Assembly (NCBI RefSeq): GCF_905163445.1
Contig: NC_053185.1
Location: 13,906,001-13,970,000, forward strand
DNA: 64,000 nucleotides
Reading direction: 5' to 3'
From: Pararge aegeria
Lineage: Eukaryota; Arthropoda; Insecta; Lepidoptera; Nymphalidae
The notes under the pieces are model-generated. The model saw only the letters and a list, made by a program, of their open reading frames with translations, had not been told where the DNA came from and made no database searches. Below are positions 54,584 to 63,920 of the stretch, piece after piece. Position numbers and translations under genes: made by a program. The stretch's first letter is position 1; each line of letters begins with the position of its first letter.

Positions 54584-57500
54584 CTGTGACAAAATAAGGC
54601 TTGTTAAGGAAAACTATACAAAATATTATGATAAACATATATATATATATATATATATTAATTATATATTATATTTCTATTATATTATTATACATAGGTC
54701 AAATGTAACAAAAAAATCTGGTTCTTAAAGAAGCTGGTGATTATGATAATTTTTTCTCCTCTAAGTCTCAAAGTTAGTGCACTAACTTTAAACTTATTAT
54801 TAGTAGGTCACTTGCTTTAACTGTGAAGGAAAACATCGTGAGGAAACCTGCATGCCTGAGAGCTCTCGATAATGTTCTCGAAAGTTGACTGGAATCCACC
54901 AATGCGCACTCTGACAGCGTGTTGGACTTCGACCTTCACCCCTGCTCATTATGGGAGAAAAACCGTGCCCTGTAGTGGGTCGGTACTGGGTTGATATGAT
55001 AACTATGAATTTCATCGTACAAGATTTGGTTTACCATATAATGAAAATATACAAATTAAAAATGCTGCTATATGACATGAAAGCGGACTCCGGTCCCTAA
55101 CAAGATGGGCAGACCAGTTGAAAAAATCAAACTCGTGCCGCTTCTATCAAATCGCCGAAATTGCCTCCGACAGAAGCCGATGGAGACAGTTTACCAACGC
55201 GAAGTTAAGATCTTACGCAGGACCACGATCTTCAGTGATGATGGAACGACCAGAGAGAAAGAGATGACATGAAGAAGTGATGTTCTTACCTTCAAGTAAC
55301 ACAAACAGCAATCTCCTGTTAATCTCTTGCGTTTGGAATAGATCGAATACTGTTAGAAGGCCTCTACGTGCCGCGTCAGTTCCCACTATGTGCCTGAGGT
55401 CATCTGAAATCAAAAGAATTGATCCATTCCAAACGAAAACATGGTTCAAAAAAAATACTACGTAATCATAGCGAGGGATATATGTAGAAAAGCCGCCAAT
55501 AGAGACCATCTTTTTTCTTAACTCTTCTAAGCTCCGATAGGCTCCGGCGGCAAAGAGTTCAAAAAAGAGAAGTTTTTTATATTATGTTCAGTAAAGCAGG
55601 TTTGAGTGAAATTCTCGGAGATAACGTATCTTCGCTTAAACTACTCTACACTCATTCGTGCCGTGACTGAGAAACAAACATCTAAACTTTGACATTCATC
55701 ACATAATATTAGAAGACATAGATATTTGTATGTTTCTCCTACTAAACATACATAAATTTAGCAGCAATACCACAACGCAACAGTCTAGAAATGGTCAGTT
55801 TTAACACAAACGTGACCAATATCGATGGCAATATTTTAAAAACCCAGTAAATTAGTATCAACCACACAATAGCGTGTCTCATATCGCATTGATAAAGCCC
55901 GAAACATTTGGCCCATCGCCAAATTAAGAATCGCGTAACTCAACCATGGTTCAACCTCAAAATTCTATATTCGGAATTTTCATTGAATTAACGAAATGAA
56001 TTTTTATGCTCATTTATATTGGCTGCTCATTCATCTGTTGTAAGTCGAGAGATTGTAAGAGTTTGTTTTTTTTGTTTTATTTTATCCATGAGACGGTATT
56101 GGATTTTACAATAATGAATTCGGTGGCTATACCCGTCCGGCTGAACATGGATGGTTCCGAATCATTATGATAATCAGTTATGATAATAATTAATCACGTA
56201 ATGCAAGTAGTACGGACAACAGGCCAGTAGAACGTACTAAAGTCGGGTCTAACAAATCTATAGATTATAGACAATATTTTCAATAATGTTATACATATTT
56301 TGTCGTACAGGAAATTATTTGTTAAGTGTTCCAGGTTCCCAAGCGAATGTTGAAGAGACGATGTATTATACAACGTGTAAATTAAAACCGAAATAATACT
56401 TCACAGGATTTAGAGTCATTATGTACTGCCTCTGAGACTTATCTGCGAAACCAAAAACCTAATAGTTTTTGAGTAAACCACTGTCATAGGTTTGAGTGAA
56501 AGAAACCAGATACAGCCCTAGCACCACATGCAAAATTAAAATCATGTGACTTCTGTCACTTTATTAGGTACGCGTCGCGTAGCGTAGGTACTATGCGCGT
56601 GTCGATCTTTTATCTTCAATAGGGTTGTCATAAGTAAACACTCAGAATGTTTTAATTCCTCTGTATGGAAAAATAATTATGCTTCTATTCGTTTGATTGA
56701 CTATTTTTACAGGGTGATTTCTTATGAAATATACTTATGCATACTTCAACATTATTTCGTAATTCGGTCACACGTTATATAATGTGTGTGAATTGTGTCA
56801 CTTGGCAGTAATAAACTAGCTACGGATTGATACGGTAGTTTCATTCTCACTAACCGACATAAACTGGTATGCATACACTATCTTGTGAAGTTATTTGAGT
56901 AACATTGTTGATTGATTTAACGATGTGCGTATTTACCACACGACAAGGCAGGGTTGGCCGGGTAGCCTTAAGTAATATGTAAAAATATCGTCTCCGAGAA
57001 TTTGAGTAATATAGATAGTACACGCAATATAGCATGCTTAGAATGGCAGCTTTTGTATGACTTTTAATTACCATGAACTGTTTTGTTACTATTAAGTTAC
57101 GTAGAAATAGCTATCAAAAATTTGTACCACCTATTCTATTCTCGTCTATTCTCCTCTTCTTTTCTTTCCTAATTGAAAGGTTGCCTGGCATAGATCGCTA
57201 TTAAGCGATAAGGCCGCCTTTTGTATTCTACTTCTTTCTTTGTTTCTGTTTTATTATATTTTGTGGTATACAAATAAAGAGTTTTAATTAATAAATAATA
57301 ATAACAAATGTTATGACAGTTGTTAGCTATTTCTACGTAACTAAATAGCTGACAACTGTTATGAAAGTTGATAGCTGTTCAAAAATAATATAATTGTAAA
57401 ATTTCAAACACCCATGACTTTAAATATAGTATAAATTATTATACTAGTCAAGCCCTTTCATTTGATACCTATATTAAGGGTTGTGAAAAAATATGTACTC

Positions 57501-60500
57501 CGCCATTTTGTAGTGGCAGCCATTTCGGACCGATTTTCATCAAACCTAAGAAGACTTCCGACTAATTCACCTTTCAAAGGAAAAAAAGAAAAACAAAATC
57601 GATTCATCCGTTCGGTAGCCAGAATGCAACAAACAAACACACACAGAAACACGACAAACTTATAACATCCTGTCGTTTTTGCGTCGGGGGTTAAAAACTA
57701 AAGCCAACATACCTGATGCTGCCGACAATAGCGCTACTTTAGCGGCAACCCTGGTCCTAGCTTTTGTAGCCGCATCTCGCGCTGACACGGCGGGGTTGTT
57801 TCGATTAGTCAACCATTGTCTAAAATATATATATATTATTAAAATCACCCTACTGTTAATGCTCATCTATACGAAAAAGGAAGCGGTGATAAACCTAGTG
57901 GGTAATTTTTCGGCTTCTCTTTCGGGGGGGACCGAGTTTGATCCCCGGCACGCACCTATACATTTCGGAGGTAAGTGCGTTTTTTATTTAAGAAGTTAAA
58001 TATTATAGAAGTGGTGATAGCGCATTGGGTTTAGGAGTTCGATTTCACTTTCGGGGGTCGAGTTCGAAACCCAGCACGCACCTCTAACTTTTCTAAGTTA
58101 TGTGCGTTTTAAGTGATCACTTGCATCAACAGTGAAGGAAAACATCGTGGTAAACCTGCATGCCTGAGATTTCTGCATAATGTTCTCAAAGGATTGTGGA
58201 GTACACCAATCCGCAATGGGCCAGCGTGGTGGACTATGGCCATAAAACTTTCCCATTATGGGAGGACACCCGTGCCATGTAGTGGGCCGATAATGAGTTT
58301 ATATGATTATGATGAGTTAAACATCACTTGCTTTTTTTTTTTAAATAAATATACTACGATCACACACACACAATCATCGCCATCTAAACCCAAAATAAGC
58401 GTAGGTTATGTTATGGGTACTATATTTGATGAATATTTTTTTATGAATAATATACACACAAATACTTATAATATACAGATAAACACCCAGACACTGAAAA
58501 ACATTCATGTTCATCACACAAACATTTTCCAGTTGTGGGAATCAAATCCACGACCTTGGACTCAAATTCAAATTCCATTTCAATTTCTTTATTCAATTCA
58601 ATTTCTTTATTCATGTAGGCCTATCACAGGCACTTATGAAGCGTTCACACATATATATTTTACATAATAACTTTATACGCCAACTTAAACCTAAAGCTAC
58701 GATGGTGCCAAACGCGCCCTGGTCTAAGAAGAGCCCACAACAAACTTAGACGGGTTAATTTTTCTTTTTTGTTATCACCATCTCACAGTTTTTTATATTA
58801 AGCTGTGAAGCTAGAGCAATTCACACCCAAGCTTTTTTATCGTTCAAGTAATCCTTAATATTATAATAGGATTTTCAGATATATAGGAATAAGATTTTCT
58901 CAGAAAGCTGAGTCGCAGCCCACTGCGCCACTCGGCCGTCTAAAGGAACCCTGCCGTGTGGTGACGGCGGATAGAAATTACAGATGTCACCACCACTCCT
59001 CTTCCGACAGTTGTCGTTCGAGCCGACTAAGGGAATCGAACGGTGAACAGTTTACTGCTCACCAAACCCGTCTCGCCCAGCGAGGTCGGAAGAGGCCTTT
59101 AGTTCAGCAGCTTGTAAATGCAATTCCTACTCGCACGAGAAGCCAGTTTTTTTAGTAAGTTTTTGTCGACCACCATCGTCTATCTGAATAAAATAACAAT
59201 GTGAATTATAAAAAATTTTACTCACTTAAAGGTTTTTAAATATTGGACCATGTTCCTTGGTGACGTCAACGACGAAACGAATTCTAATACTTTTCTGAAA
59301 CAAAAAAAAACATTTTAAAATCACAATCAATTTTTTTCTTAGTAAGAAAAAAGTTCTCCAATGCTGGTGTATAAAAAAAATTTACGATTGGCCGGTTGCA
59401 ACCAGAGCGATGGATAGAAAAGTGAAGGAATGATTTGAAAATAAAACGAGGAAAAGAGGACGTCAAAGAAAGTGGTAGAAAGTACTAGACTTATGGCTTG
59501 GGCTTAGACTTGGCGGGCTTGCGACAAAAGCTTTTTCTTTCTTAAATTACGACAATATACGCCATCTAGCCCCAAATTAAGCTTGTTGACTTATGCAGCT
59601 TGACTTATGGGTACTAAGGTAACTGCTGAATATTTTTATCAATATAATTTACATAATTACGAGAAATGATGAAAAACTTAAATGTTTAGAAAAATGGTAT
59701 TTAAGTAGAATAAAATAAATTTTATTGCTTTAACTGTGTGTGTGCATTTTTTGGTGTTATAAGTTGGAATAGTCCCAACAGTTTGCCACTTTCTGGCGTG
59801 CAATTTTCTTATACATTTAAAGTTTATTTTACAAATTACTATTATCTTAACACTTAAACTTAAAATTTTAAACTTTAGACCTGTCTCAAAAATATTCGTT
59901 AAAATTATAATATGCCTTATTTACTTATTAACCAAATTCTTAAAACCTATTTTTAAAAATATTTACGTCTAATTTTTTTAGAATTGGTAAATGGTCAAAA
60001 AAATTTTATACCACAAGCATTTTACTTTTCGCAAATTATTTTTTTATATCACACATATTATATAAAAATCTAATCAATTTATATTTCGTACGAATATTAT
60101 CTCTATATTTTAAATATAGCATATTAAGATAATTGTAGCACGTTTGGCAAATATGGAATTTTTATTTGGCCATTTATTATATTTATATATTTTTAATATA
60201 ATATTTTAAATCATTTAAAAATCTAATTGAAGAAAGCCATCATACTTATTAACACGGTCAGCTATCATGGTCCTGAGCGGTGCAAGAAGTCGTCTCCTCA
60301 GCCACAACCCTCGGATTCCCAACACCTCTTCCAATAAGCGTAATGGCACGCTTTCATCTCCATCCTAACAATAAAATAAAAATCTAAATTATTTATTTCT
60401 ACCTAACTTTATATCAAATTAAATTCTGAACTAATCAAAAACAACTTCTACACATGAAAGAATTATAAATATAGATTAACAAAAATATCAAAATCTTTAT

Positions 60501-63500
60501 TTCGAATAGCTTTTTTTTTTCGGATTTTGTGTAGCTGATTAACCCTAATGATTTCAACAGCGTAACGCGGGCTTGTTGGCGAGCCTCGGAATGGGGCTCT
60601 GCCAGGAAGAGTTTGAGCCCTAGGGCTCGAAGAAGCGAAGGGATCGTCGGCCTGGGGCCGCCTCATGTGAGGCCGAACCTCAGCTCAGGCGACGATTGGA
60701 GTGAAAGGGTTACGGACGGTGATTAATCCGCACGCTTCCGAGAACGCGGTGCGAGCCCACAAATCGAATAGCTTGAATACAAAATTTAAACGTATCTAAA
60801 TACTGCAACTAAAATTTAATGAAACCTTAAGTTATATAACCTTTAAATATAGCCATTAATTATATCTCATTAATTGAATTATTGTAATCGGTTCAGTAAT
60901 GAAATTATTATTGAAATCAGTTCAGTTCTGTTTCCCCCAAACAGAGGAGGAGGAGGACTCTGTTTGGGAGAAACAACACCACCGATATGTTAACGTTACA
61001 TACATAACGTAACTATACTAATATCGCTGCCTACATAGCATTTTTTTTATTAAGTATAAACATGTTGTAGTCTTAGATGTATACAATGTGTAAATGAAAA
61101 TCGAAATAATACTTCAGAGACTTTAGAGGTACATTATTTACTGTCTTTGAGACTTATCTGGTAATCGGAAACGCGGTATATCTTTTGAATTAGTTTGTAT
61201 GAAAAAAGAAATATGCTTCTTTTAATTAAATATCTTTACAGGGTGATTCCCTATGACAGATACTTACGCACCCTTCAACAATATTTCGTGATTCCGTTAC
61301 ACGTTGTATAATGCTGAGGTAAAGCTATATCCAGCTTAATATGGGACGTAACATAGTTATTAGTAGGATGATAAAATTACCACTATTGTTTGGAAATCCC
61401 CGGATTTCAATGCCAGTCTTAAAGAATATAATTCTTGTAGTAAGAAAATTAGCACTCACATCTTGAATATCAGAAGAGCTCCCAACCTTGAAGTTATCAT
61501 AACTGTCGCCACTTTTTCCTTGAAATACCTTTGAAATTCCTGTGAATTTGAATAATTTCCTCAGTAAATATTCATTATTATAATTATTTAATTCTTTATT
61601 GCACATAATAAAACAAAATACAAAAAGAAAGACACTAGATAAAATATAAAAAAAATGTTTAGGTGTGCAAAGGCGGTCTTTTCGCTAAAGCGATCTCTCC
61701 AAGACAACCTTTGGCGAAGTTGTTGTTAGAAGGAACGGTGGAAGGAAAGTAGTTGTTATTTAGTGATACTAAAGGATATTAAAAAGATCGCAGGAACAAG
61801 CTGGTTATAAACAGCAAAAATCCTTGGAGGAGGCCTTCACCTAAGAGGGGTCCTTGCAAATTAAATATGGAAACCAATAATAAATTAATTCCTAAATATG
61901 ATAAAAGAAAACTTTAATTAAAAGTAAACTTTATAGACACTATTTTTTTATTTCATTCATTTCACTATATTTGTAATATTATTTGCATGGAATAAAAGGC
62001 TTTTTTTTTTTATTAAAAATGATATTTAAATATATTTAACAATAATTACCATCCATAACTCCATCCACTGTATTAGCGAATTGATCAGGCATGCTTTTCA
62101 ATGTTCTCATACCCGCCTTTATAGAATTCACCAGAAGTGCATCAATCTAAAAGTTCCATTGACTTTAGAATTAATAATAAATAAATATACTACGAAAATA
62201 CACACATCGTCATCTAGCCCCAAAACAAGCGTAGCTTGTGTTATGGGTACTAAGATGGCTGATGAATATTTTTATAAATAATATACATAATTACTTACAA
62301 TATACATATAAACATCCAGACACTGAAAAACATTCATGCTCATCACACAAACCTTTTCCAGTAGTGGGAATCGAACCCAAGGCCTTGGACTCAGAAAGCA
62401 GGGTCGCTGCAAACTGCGCCAATCGGCCGTCATATAGAGTACATATATATTTTAATACTATCTGAAAGAATCTGCACCGTTACGTTGTTGAAATACCATC
62501 AACACGTACGAAGCGTTTTGCTTCTTTCTTTCTGATCCGCACCGCAAAGGCCTGGAATGCCCTCCCATGTTCCGTCTTCCCCGATATTTATAATCTGGGT
62601 ACCTTCAAATCAAGAGTGAATTGGCATCTTCTAGGCAAGCGCGCTTCATCTTAGGCTGCATCATCACTTACCATCAGGTGTGATTGCAATCAAGCACTTA
62701 TCTATATATTTAAAAAAAAATATATACATATATGCCTTGTTTCCTAATCAGACTCGATGTTAACACTCGAAAACAAAAGAATGTTTTATTGAATTCTGCT
62801 TTTATGGCTTTTGAGTATGATTTTAAAAAAGGCTATGTACGAGTTGAACTTGGATAAGTGCCTTGTGTTTTAATATAGTTACGAATATTAGACTAGCCAC
62901 GTTTGGCTAGTAAAATATGATATATCTACTGCTGAGATTAAACAGTGGGTTTTCCGCCAAGCCGCAGAGCTCCTTTCCTGTCTGAAGGACTTGGTTGCCG
63001 ATGTAATTACCGGCACATCTGCGTCTCAGTTTGATGGACACTTTGTACGACGTTTTCCTTACATGCCCTGCAATTTCTGCTCTATTTATCATTAGATGGG
63101 CCAACGGCTTGGTCCGGGTAATCATGGCCTTTTATTATTAAAAAAAAAGCCATTTGTGATTAGCTTACCGAATTACCGTGTCTTTCAGTCTGAATTTCCG
63201 GACTGAGGAATCCTCCCAAGTATTCCATCGATAGTAATGTCATATACCTTGCGTCTCTTGATATACTAGTTAAACTTTGCAAATAGTTGTTGAGCATACG
63301 TTTTCGACTCTCCAGTACACTTCTCGACGTGTTTTGAAATGTCTTCTTGGCTGGGAACGGAAGGTGGCCAAGTTCTGGCCACTAAAATGCAAAGTCAAGG
63401 ATTCATTATTGGAGAGATTGCGATCGTAACAATACATTGAAATATAAATATTTTTTACCTTGTCTTTGATTGCCGCATGCAGATCGTAAAAGTCGCTATA

Positions 63501-63920
63501 TCGCCTGTATATGTGCCAAACTTCGTTATCTGAAGCTCTGGTCACTGCGATAGCGTATATTCCAAAAGTTCTACCTTTATCCTGAACTAGTGCTGGAAAT
63601 TATAAAGTAATTACTCAAGAATAAACATTCAAAGGGGATCCTAAGTTATTTTTATGACTAGGTATCACTCAAATCATTTGAGGATTTGAGTATTCTGTTT
63701 ATTCAAAAACTTTAATCGCTTGTGAAAAACACCAATTCTCTTACTCCACAAAAGTTAAAATTACGCAATTATAAATAAGGTATCCTCTAAGAAATAATAA
63801 TGTTACCTGTTTCAATAATATACGCTGATAACGGCGACATCATATTTTTTGCGCTCTGACTTATCGCTGAATGTGATAAAGATAAACTGCTCGTATTTGC
63901 AGATTTTAAATTCGATGGAC
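54477..63920 (-). CDS. snz: Sorting nexin SNX13/snazarus-like gene, 3' ten exons (partial)
   Basis: Ten exons in genomic order from the right: 63807-63920, 63459-63592, 63169-63381, 62050-62146, 61460-61539, 60246-60364, 59226-59294, 57713-57819, 55290-55403, 54477-54583. All introns are GT-AG and frame is kept at every junction, giving 383 codons plus stop. PX domain about residues 33-150 (RRYSDF at 67-72, then FPAKKTF); nexin C-terminal domain about 213-370 (VPLRLLEEV, RTRVAAK, DLRHIVGTDAARRG, INRRLLFVLLE, LFPDNQIQDMFKKLYS). Residue numbers start at the first whole codon visible. The match in order and length to vertebrate SNX13 and fly snz (remembered family knowledge) is strong. In flies Snz tethers ER to plasma membrane and supports lipid storage in fat body; that role here is inferred. 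The PXA and RGS exons and promoter lie past the right edge. Confidence 0.93.
54638..54661. repeat. (AT)n microsatellite in last intron
   Basis: AT dinucleotide run between 54584 and 55289. Confidence 0.9.
54805..55005 (+). mobile_element. SINE-B fragment in last snz intron
   Basis: TCACTTGCTTTAACTGTGAA, ACCTGCATGCCTGAGAG, CACCAATGCGCACTCTG and CCCTGTAGTGGGTCGG. The head is missing. Confidence 0.8.
55085..55267 (+). pseudogene. LINE C-terminus in last snz intron
   Basis: Frame 55085 reads SLTRWADQLKKSNSCRFYQI and AEIASDRSRWRQF to a TGA at 55265-55267. The TRWADQL...A.DR..WR pattern is the end of an RTE-type LINE. It lies antisense to snz. Confidence 0.75.
55290..55403 (-). CDS. snz: snz penultimate exon
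   Basis: 114 nt. Acceptor TTTTGATTTCAG, donor GTAAGA. Encodes DLRHIVGTDAARRGLLTVFD then LFQTQEINRRLLFVLLE, the most conserved part of the nexin C domain. It is completed by Asp and Val codons split at its two ends. Confidence 0.95.
56354..56785. mobile_element. Terminal-inverted-repeat element, copy 1, interrupted
   Basis: TTATACAACGTGTAAATT at the left and CACACGTTATATAATG at the right are inverted relatives. The core AAATAATACTTCA...GAGACTTATCTG and TTTTTACAGGGTGATT is shared with 61085-61305. About 165 bp in the middle (including 56541-56641) is extra. Confidence 0.7.
56541..56641 (+). repeat. Dispersed repeat, copy 2
   Basis: Inverted partner of 39345-39445 (ATTAGGTACGCGTCGCGTAG, GTAGGTACTATGCGCGTGTC), sitting inside the element at 56354-56785. 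Confidence 0.8.
57170..57295 (+). repeat. LINE-tail E fragment in snz intron
   Basis: TGAAAGGTTGCCTGGCATAG, GATCGCTATTAAGCGATAAG, GCCGCC, then TGGTATACAAATAAAGAG and an AT-rich tail. Confidence 0.8.
57305..57365. repeat. Imperfect 20-bp palindrome in snz intron
   Basis: TATGACAGTTGTTAGCTATT pairs with AATAGCTGACAACTGTTATG apart from about three positions. The loop contains CTACGTAACT, whose complement is also near 57095. Confidence 0.7.
57440..57705 (+). repeat. Unclassified repeat next to exon 57713
   Basis: CCGCCATTTTGTAGTGGCAG, CCGATTTTCATCAAACCTAA, then AACAAACACACACAGAAACA and GCGTCGGGGGTTAAAAAC. The last words are common at the ends of a lepidopteran repeat. It stops within 10 bases of the splice donor at 57712. 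Confidence 0.6.
57713..57819 (-). CDS. snz: snz exon, nexin C domain
   Basis: 107 nt. Acceptor ATATTTTAG, donor GTATGT. Encodes QWLTNRNNPAVSARDAATKA then RTRVAAKVALLSAAS. The RTRVAxK block is conserved in SNX13-type proteins. Confidence 0.93.
57886..58313 (+). mobile_element. Two SINE-B copies: a head fragment and a full copy
   Basis: 57886-57990 has a tRNA-like head with GACCGAGTTTGATCCCCGGC. From 58008 a full copy follows: GGTGATAGCGCATTGGG, GTCGAGTTCGAAACCCAGC (B box), ATGTGCGTTTTAAG, CAGCGTGGTGGAC and GTAGTGGGCCGATAATGAG. Confidence 0.85.
58345..58562 (-). mobile_element. SINE-A, 3' part
   Basis: AAATAAATATACTACGATC, CATCGCCATCTAAACCC, and the body to CCACGACCTTGGACTCA, where it is broken by the insert 58563-58896. 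Confidence 0.85.
58563..58896 (-). repeat. LINE F end inserted into SINE-A
   Basis: Minus-strand LINE F: the reverse complement near 58805-58870 reads SYYNIKDYLNDKKAWV and stop, then the 3' UTR and a (TTGAAT)-type tail at 58563-58615. It separates the two halves of one SINE-A. Confidence 0.8.
58897..58940 (-). mobile_element. SINE-A, head part
   Basis: CTCAGAAAGCTGAGTCGCAG then CCCACTGCGCCACTCGGCCG completes the SINE started at 58345. Confidence 0.8.
58945..59150 (+). repeat. Element D fragment in snz intron
   Basis: CCGTGTGGTGACGGCGGATA, then CCACTCCTCTTCCGACAG, GCCGACTAAGGGAATCGAAC and a tail unlike the other copies. Confidence 0.7.
59226..59294 (-). CDS. snz: snz small exon, nexin C domain
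   Basis: 69 nt. Acceptor TTTGTTTCAG, donor GTGAGT. Encodes KVLEFVSSLTSPRNMVQYLK then TF, with Lys codons split at both ends. A stop in another frame at its end would mislead single-frame searches. Confidence 0.9.
   Translation of the reverse strand, partial: KSIRIRFVVDVTKEHGPIFKNL
59545..59665 (-). mobile_element. SINE-A 3' fragment in snz intron
   Basis: TACGACAATATACGCCATC, TAGCCCCAAATTAAGC, TGGGTACTAAGGTAACTGC. The tRNA-like head is missing. Confidence 0.75.
60246..60364 (-). CDS. snz: snz exon, start of nexin C-terminal domain
   Basis: 119 nt. Acceptor TTATTGTTAG, donor GTATGA. Encodes DGDESVPLRLLEEVLGIRG and LWLRRRLLAPLRTMIADRVN, the first helices of the nexin C domain. It ends with two bases of a Lys codon. 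Confidence 0.92.
60513..60763 (-). mobile_element. GC-rich retroposon with poly(A) and 11-bp TSD
   Basis: 251 bp flanked by perfect TCGAATAGCTT at 60502-60512 and 60764-60774. On the minus strand it ends in a run of A (T run at 60511-60520). It is far GC-richer than the intron (CGAGCCTCGGAATGGGGCTC). Probably the 5'-truncated 3' end of a LINE; no protein motif survives. Confidence 0.8.
61085..61305. mobile_element. Terminal-inverted-repeat element, copy 2
   Basis: Left end GTATACAATGTGTAAATG and right end TTACACGTTGTATAATG are inverted relatives; the core words match 56354-56785. About 220 bp, non-coding. Confidence 0.75.
61460..61539 (-). CDS. snz: snz exon, linker to nexin C domain
   Basis: 80 nt. 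Acceptor AAATTCACAG with a weak pyrimidine tract, chosen because it alone completes the Gly codon from the previous exon. Donor GTGAGT. Encodes ISKVFQGKSGDSYDNFKVG and SSSDIQD, a variable linker. Confidence 0.88.
61580..61740 (-). repeat. LINE-tail E fragment in snz intron
   Basis: TTCTTTATTGCACATAATAA at the left (reverse polyadenylation region) and CTAAAGCGATCTCTCCAAGA then CAACCTTTGGCG at the right. It begins about 40 bp from the exon 61460-61539. Confidence 0.7.
62050..62146 (-). CDS. snz: snz exon after PX
   Basis: 97 nt. Acceptor GGAACTTTTAG, donor GTAATT. Encodes IDALLVNSIKAGMRTLKSMP and DQFANTVDGVMD. It corresponds to the NPLRNSMRNVxNAVKSLPD stretch of vertebrate SNX13 and ends one base into a Gly codon. 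Confidence 0.92.
62175..62433 (-). mobile_element. SINE-A copy in snz intron
   Basis: AATAAATAAATATACTACG, CACACATCGTCATCTAGCCC, full body, GGAATCGAACCCAAGG and a complete head ending GCGCCAATCGGCCGTC. Confidence 0.9.
62466..62710 (+). pseudogene. jockey-like LINE C-terminus and 3' tail in snz intron
   Basis: Frame 62466 reads HRYVVEIPSTRTKRFASFFL, IRTAKAWNALPCSVF, PDIYNLGTFKSRVNWHLLGK and RASS to a stop at 62652-62654. The RTAxxWNxLP..VFP...N.. FK.... pattern is the C-terminus of a large insect LINE group (jockey/CR1-like). The tail GGCTGCATCATCACTTACCA then ATCAGGTGTGATTGCAATCA matches the 3' end of SINE-C. Confidence 0.8.
62935..63120 (+). repeat. LINE-tail G fragment in snz intron
   Basis: TTTTCCGCCAAGCCGCAGAG, TGTCTGAAGGACTTGG, GATGTAATTACCGGCACATC and TTAGATGGGCCAACGGC. 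Confidence 0.75.
63169..63381 (-). CDS. snz: snz exon, second half of PX domain
   Basis: 213 nt, 71 whole codons. Acceptor GCATTTTAG, donor GTAAGC. Encodes WPELGHLPFPAKKTFQNTS, VLESRKRMLNNYLQSL and a C-terminal helix region EYLGGFLSP. An internal GTATATG at 63241-63247 looks like a donor, but using it would break frame with the next exon. Confidence 0.93.
63459..63592 (-). CDS. snz: snz exon, first half of PX domain
   Basis: 134 nt. Acceptor AATTTCCAG, donor GTAAAA. Encodes LVQDKGRTFGIYAIAV and then EVWHIYRRYSDFYDLHAAIK. RRYSDF is the phosphoinositide-binding signature of PX domains. It ends on a codon boundary. Confidence 0.95.
63807..63920 (-). CDS. snz: snz exon, linker before PX
   Basis: 114 nt. 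Acceptor TTTTTCTAG, donor GTAACA. Serine-rich linker (NTSSLSLSHSAISQSAKNMM) ending LSAYIIET. It begins with two bases of a codon split across the previous, unseen exon and ends in one base of an Ala codon completed by the next exon. Confidence 0.88.

Noticed and set aside
58113..58667. 184-codon open frame, the longest in the window
   Set aside because: It runs through SINE-B, SINE-A and a LINE tail in succession, so it is a chance read-through of repeats.
63241..63248. GTATAT as splice donor for the snz PX exon
   Set aside because: Using it leaves two extra bases that do not match the phase of the next exon at 62146; the donor at 63168 restores phase 0 and keeps conserved sequence.
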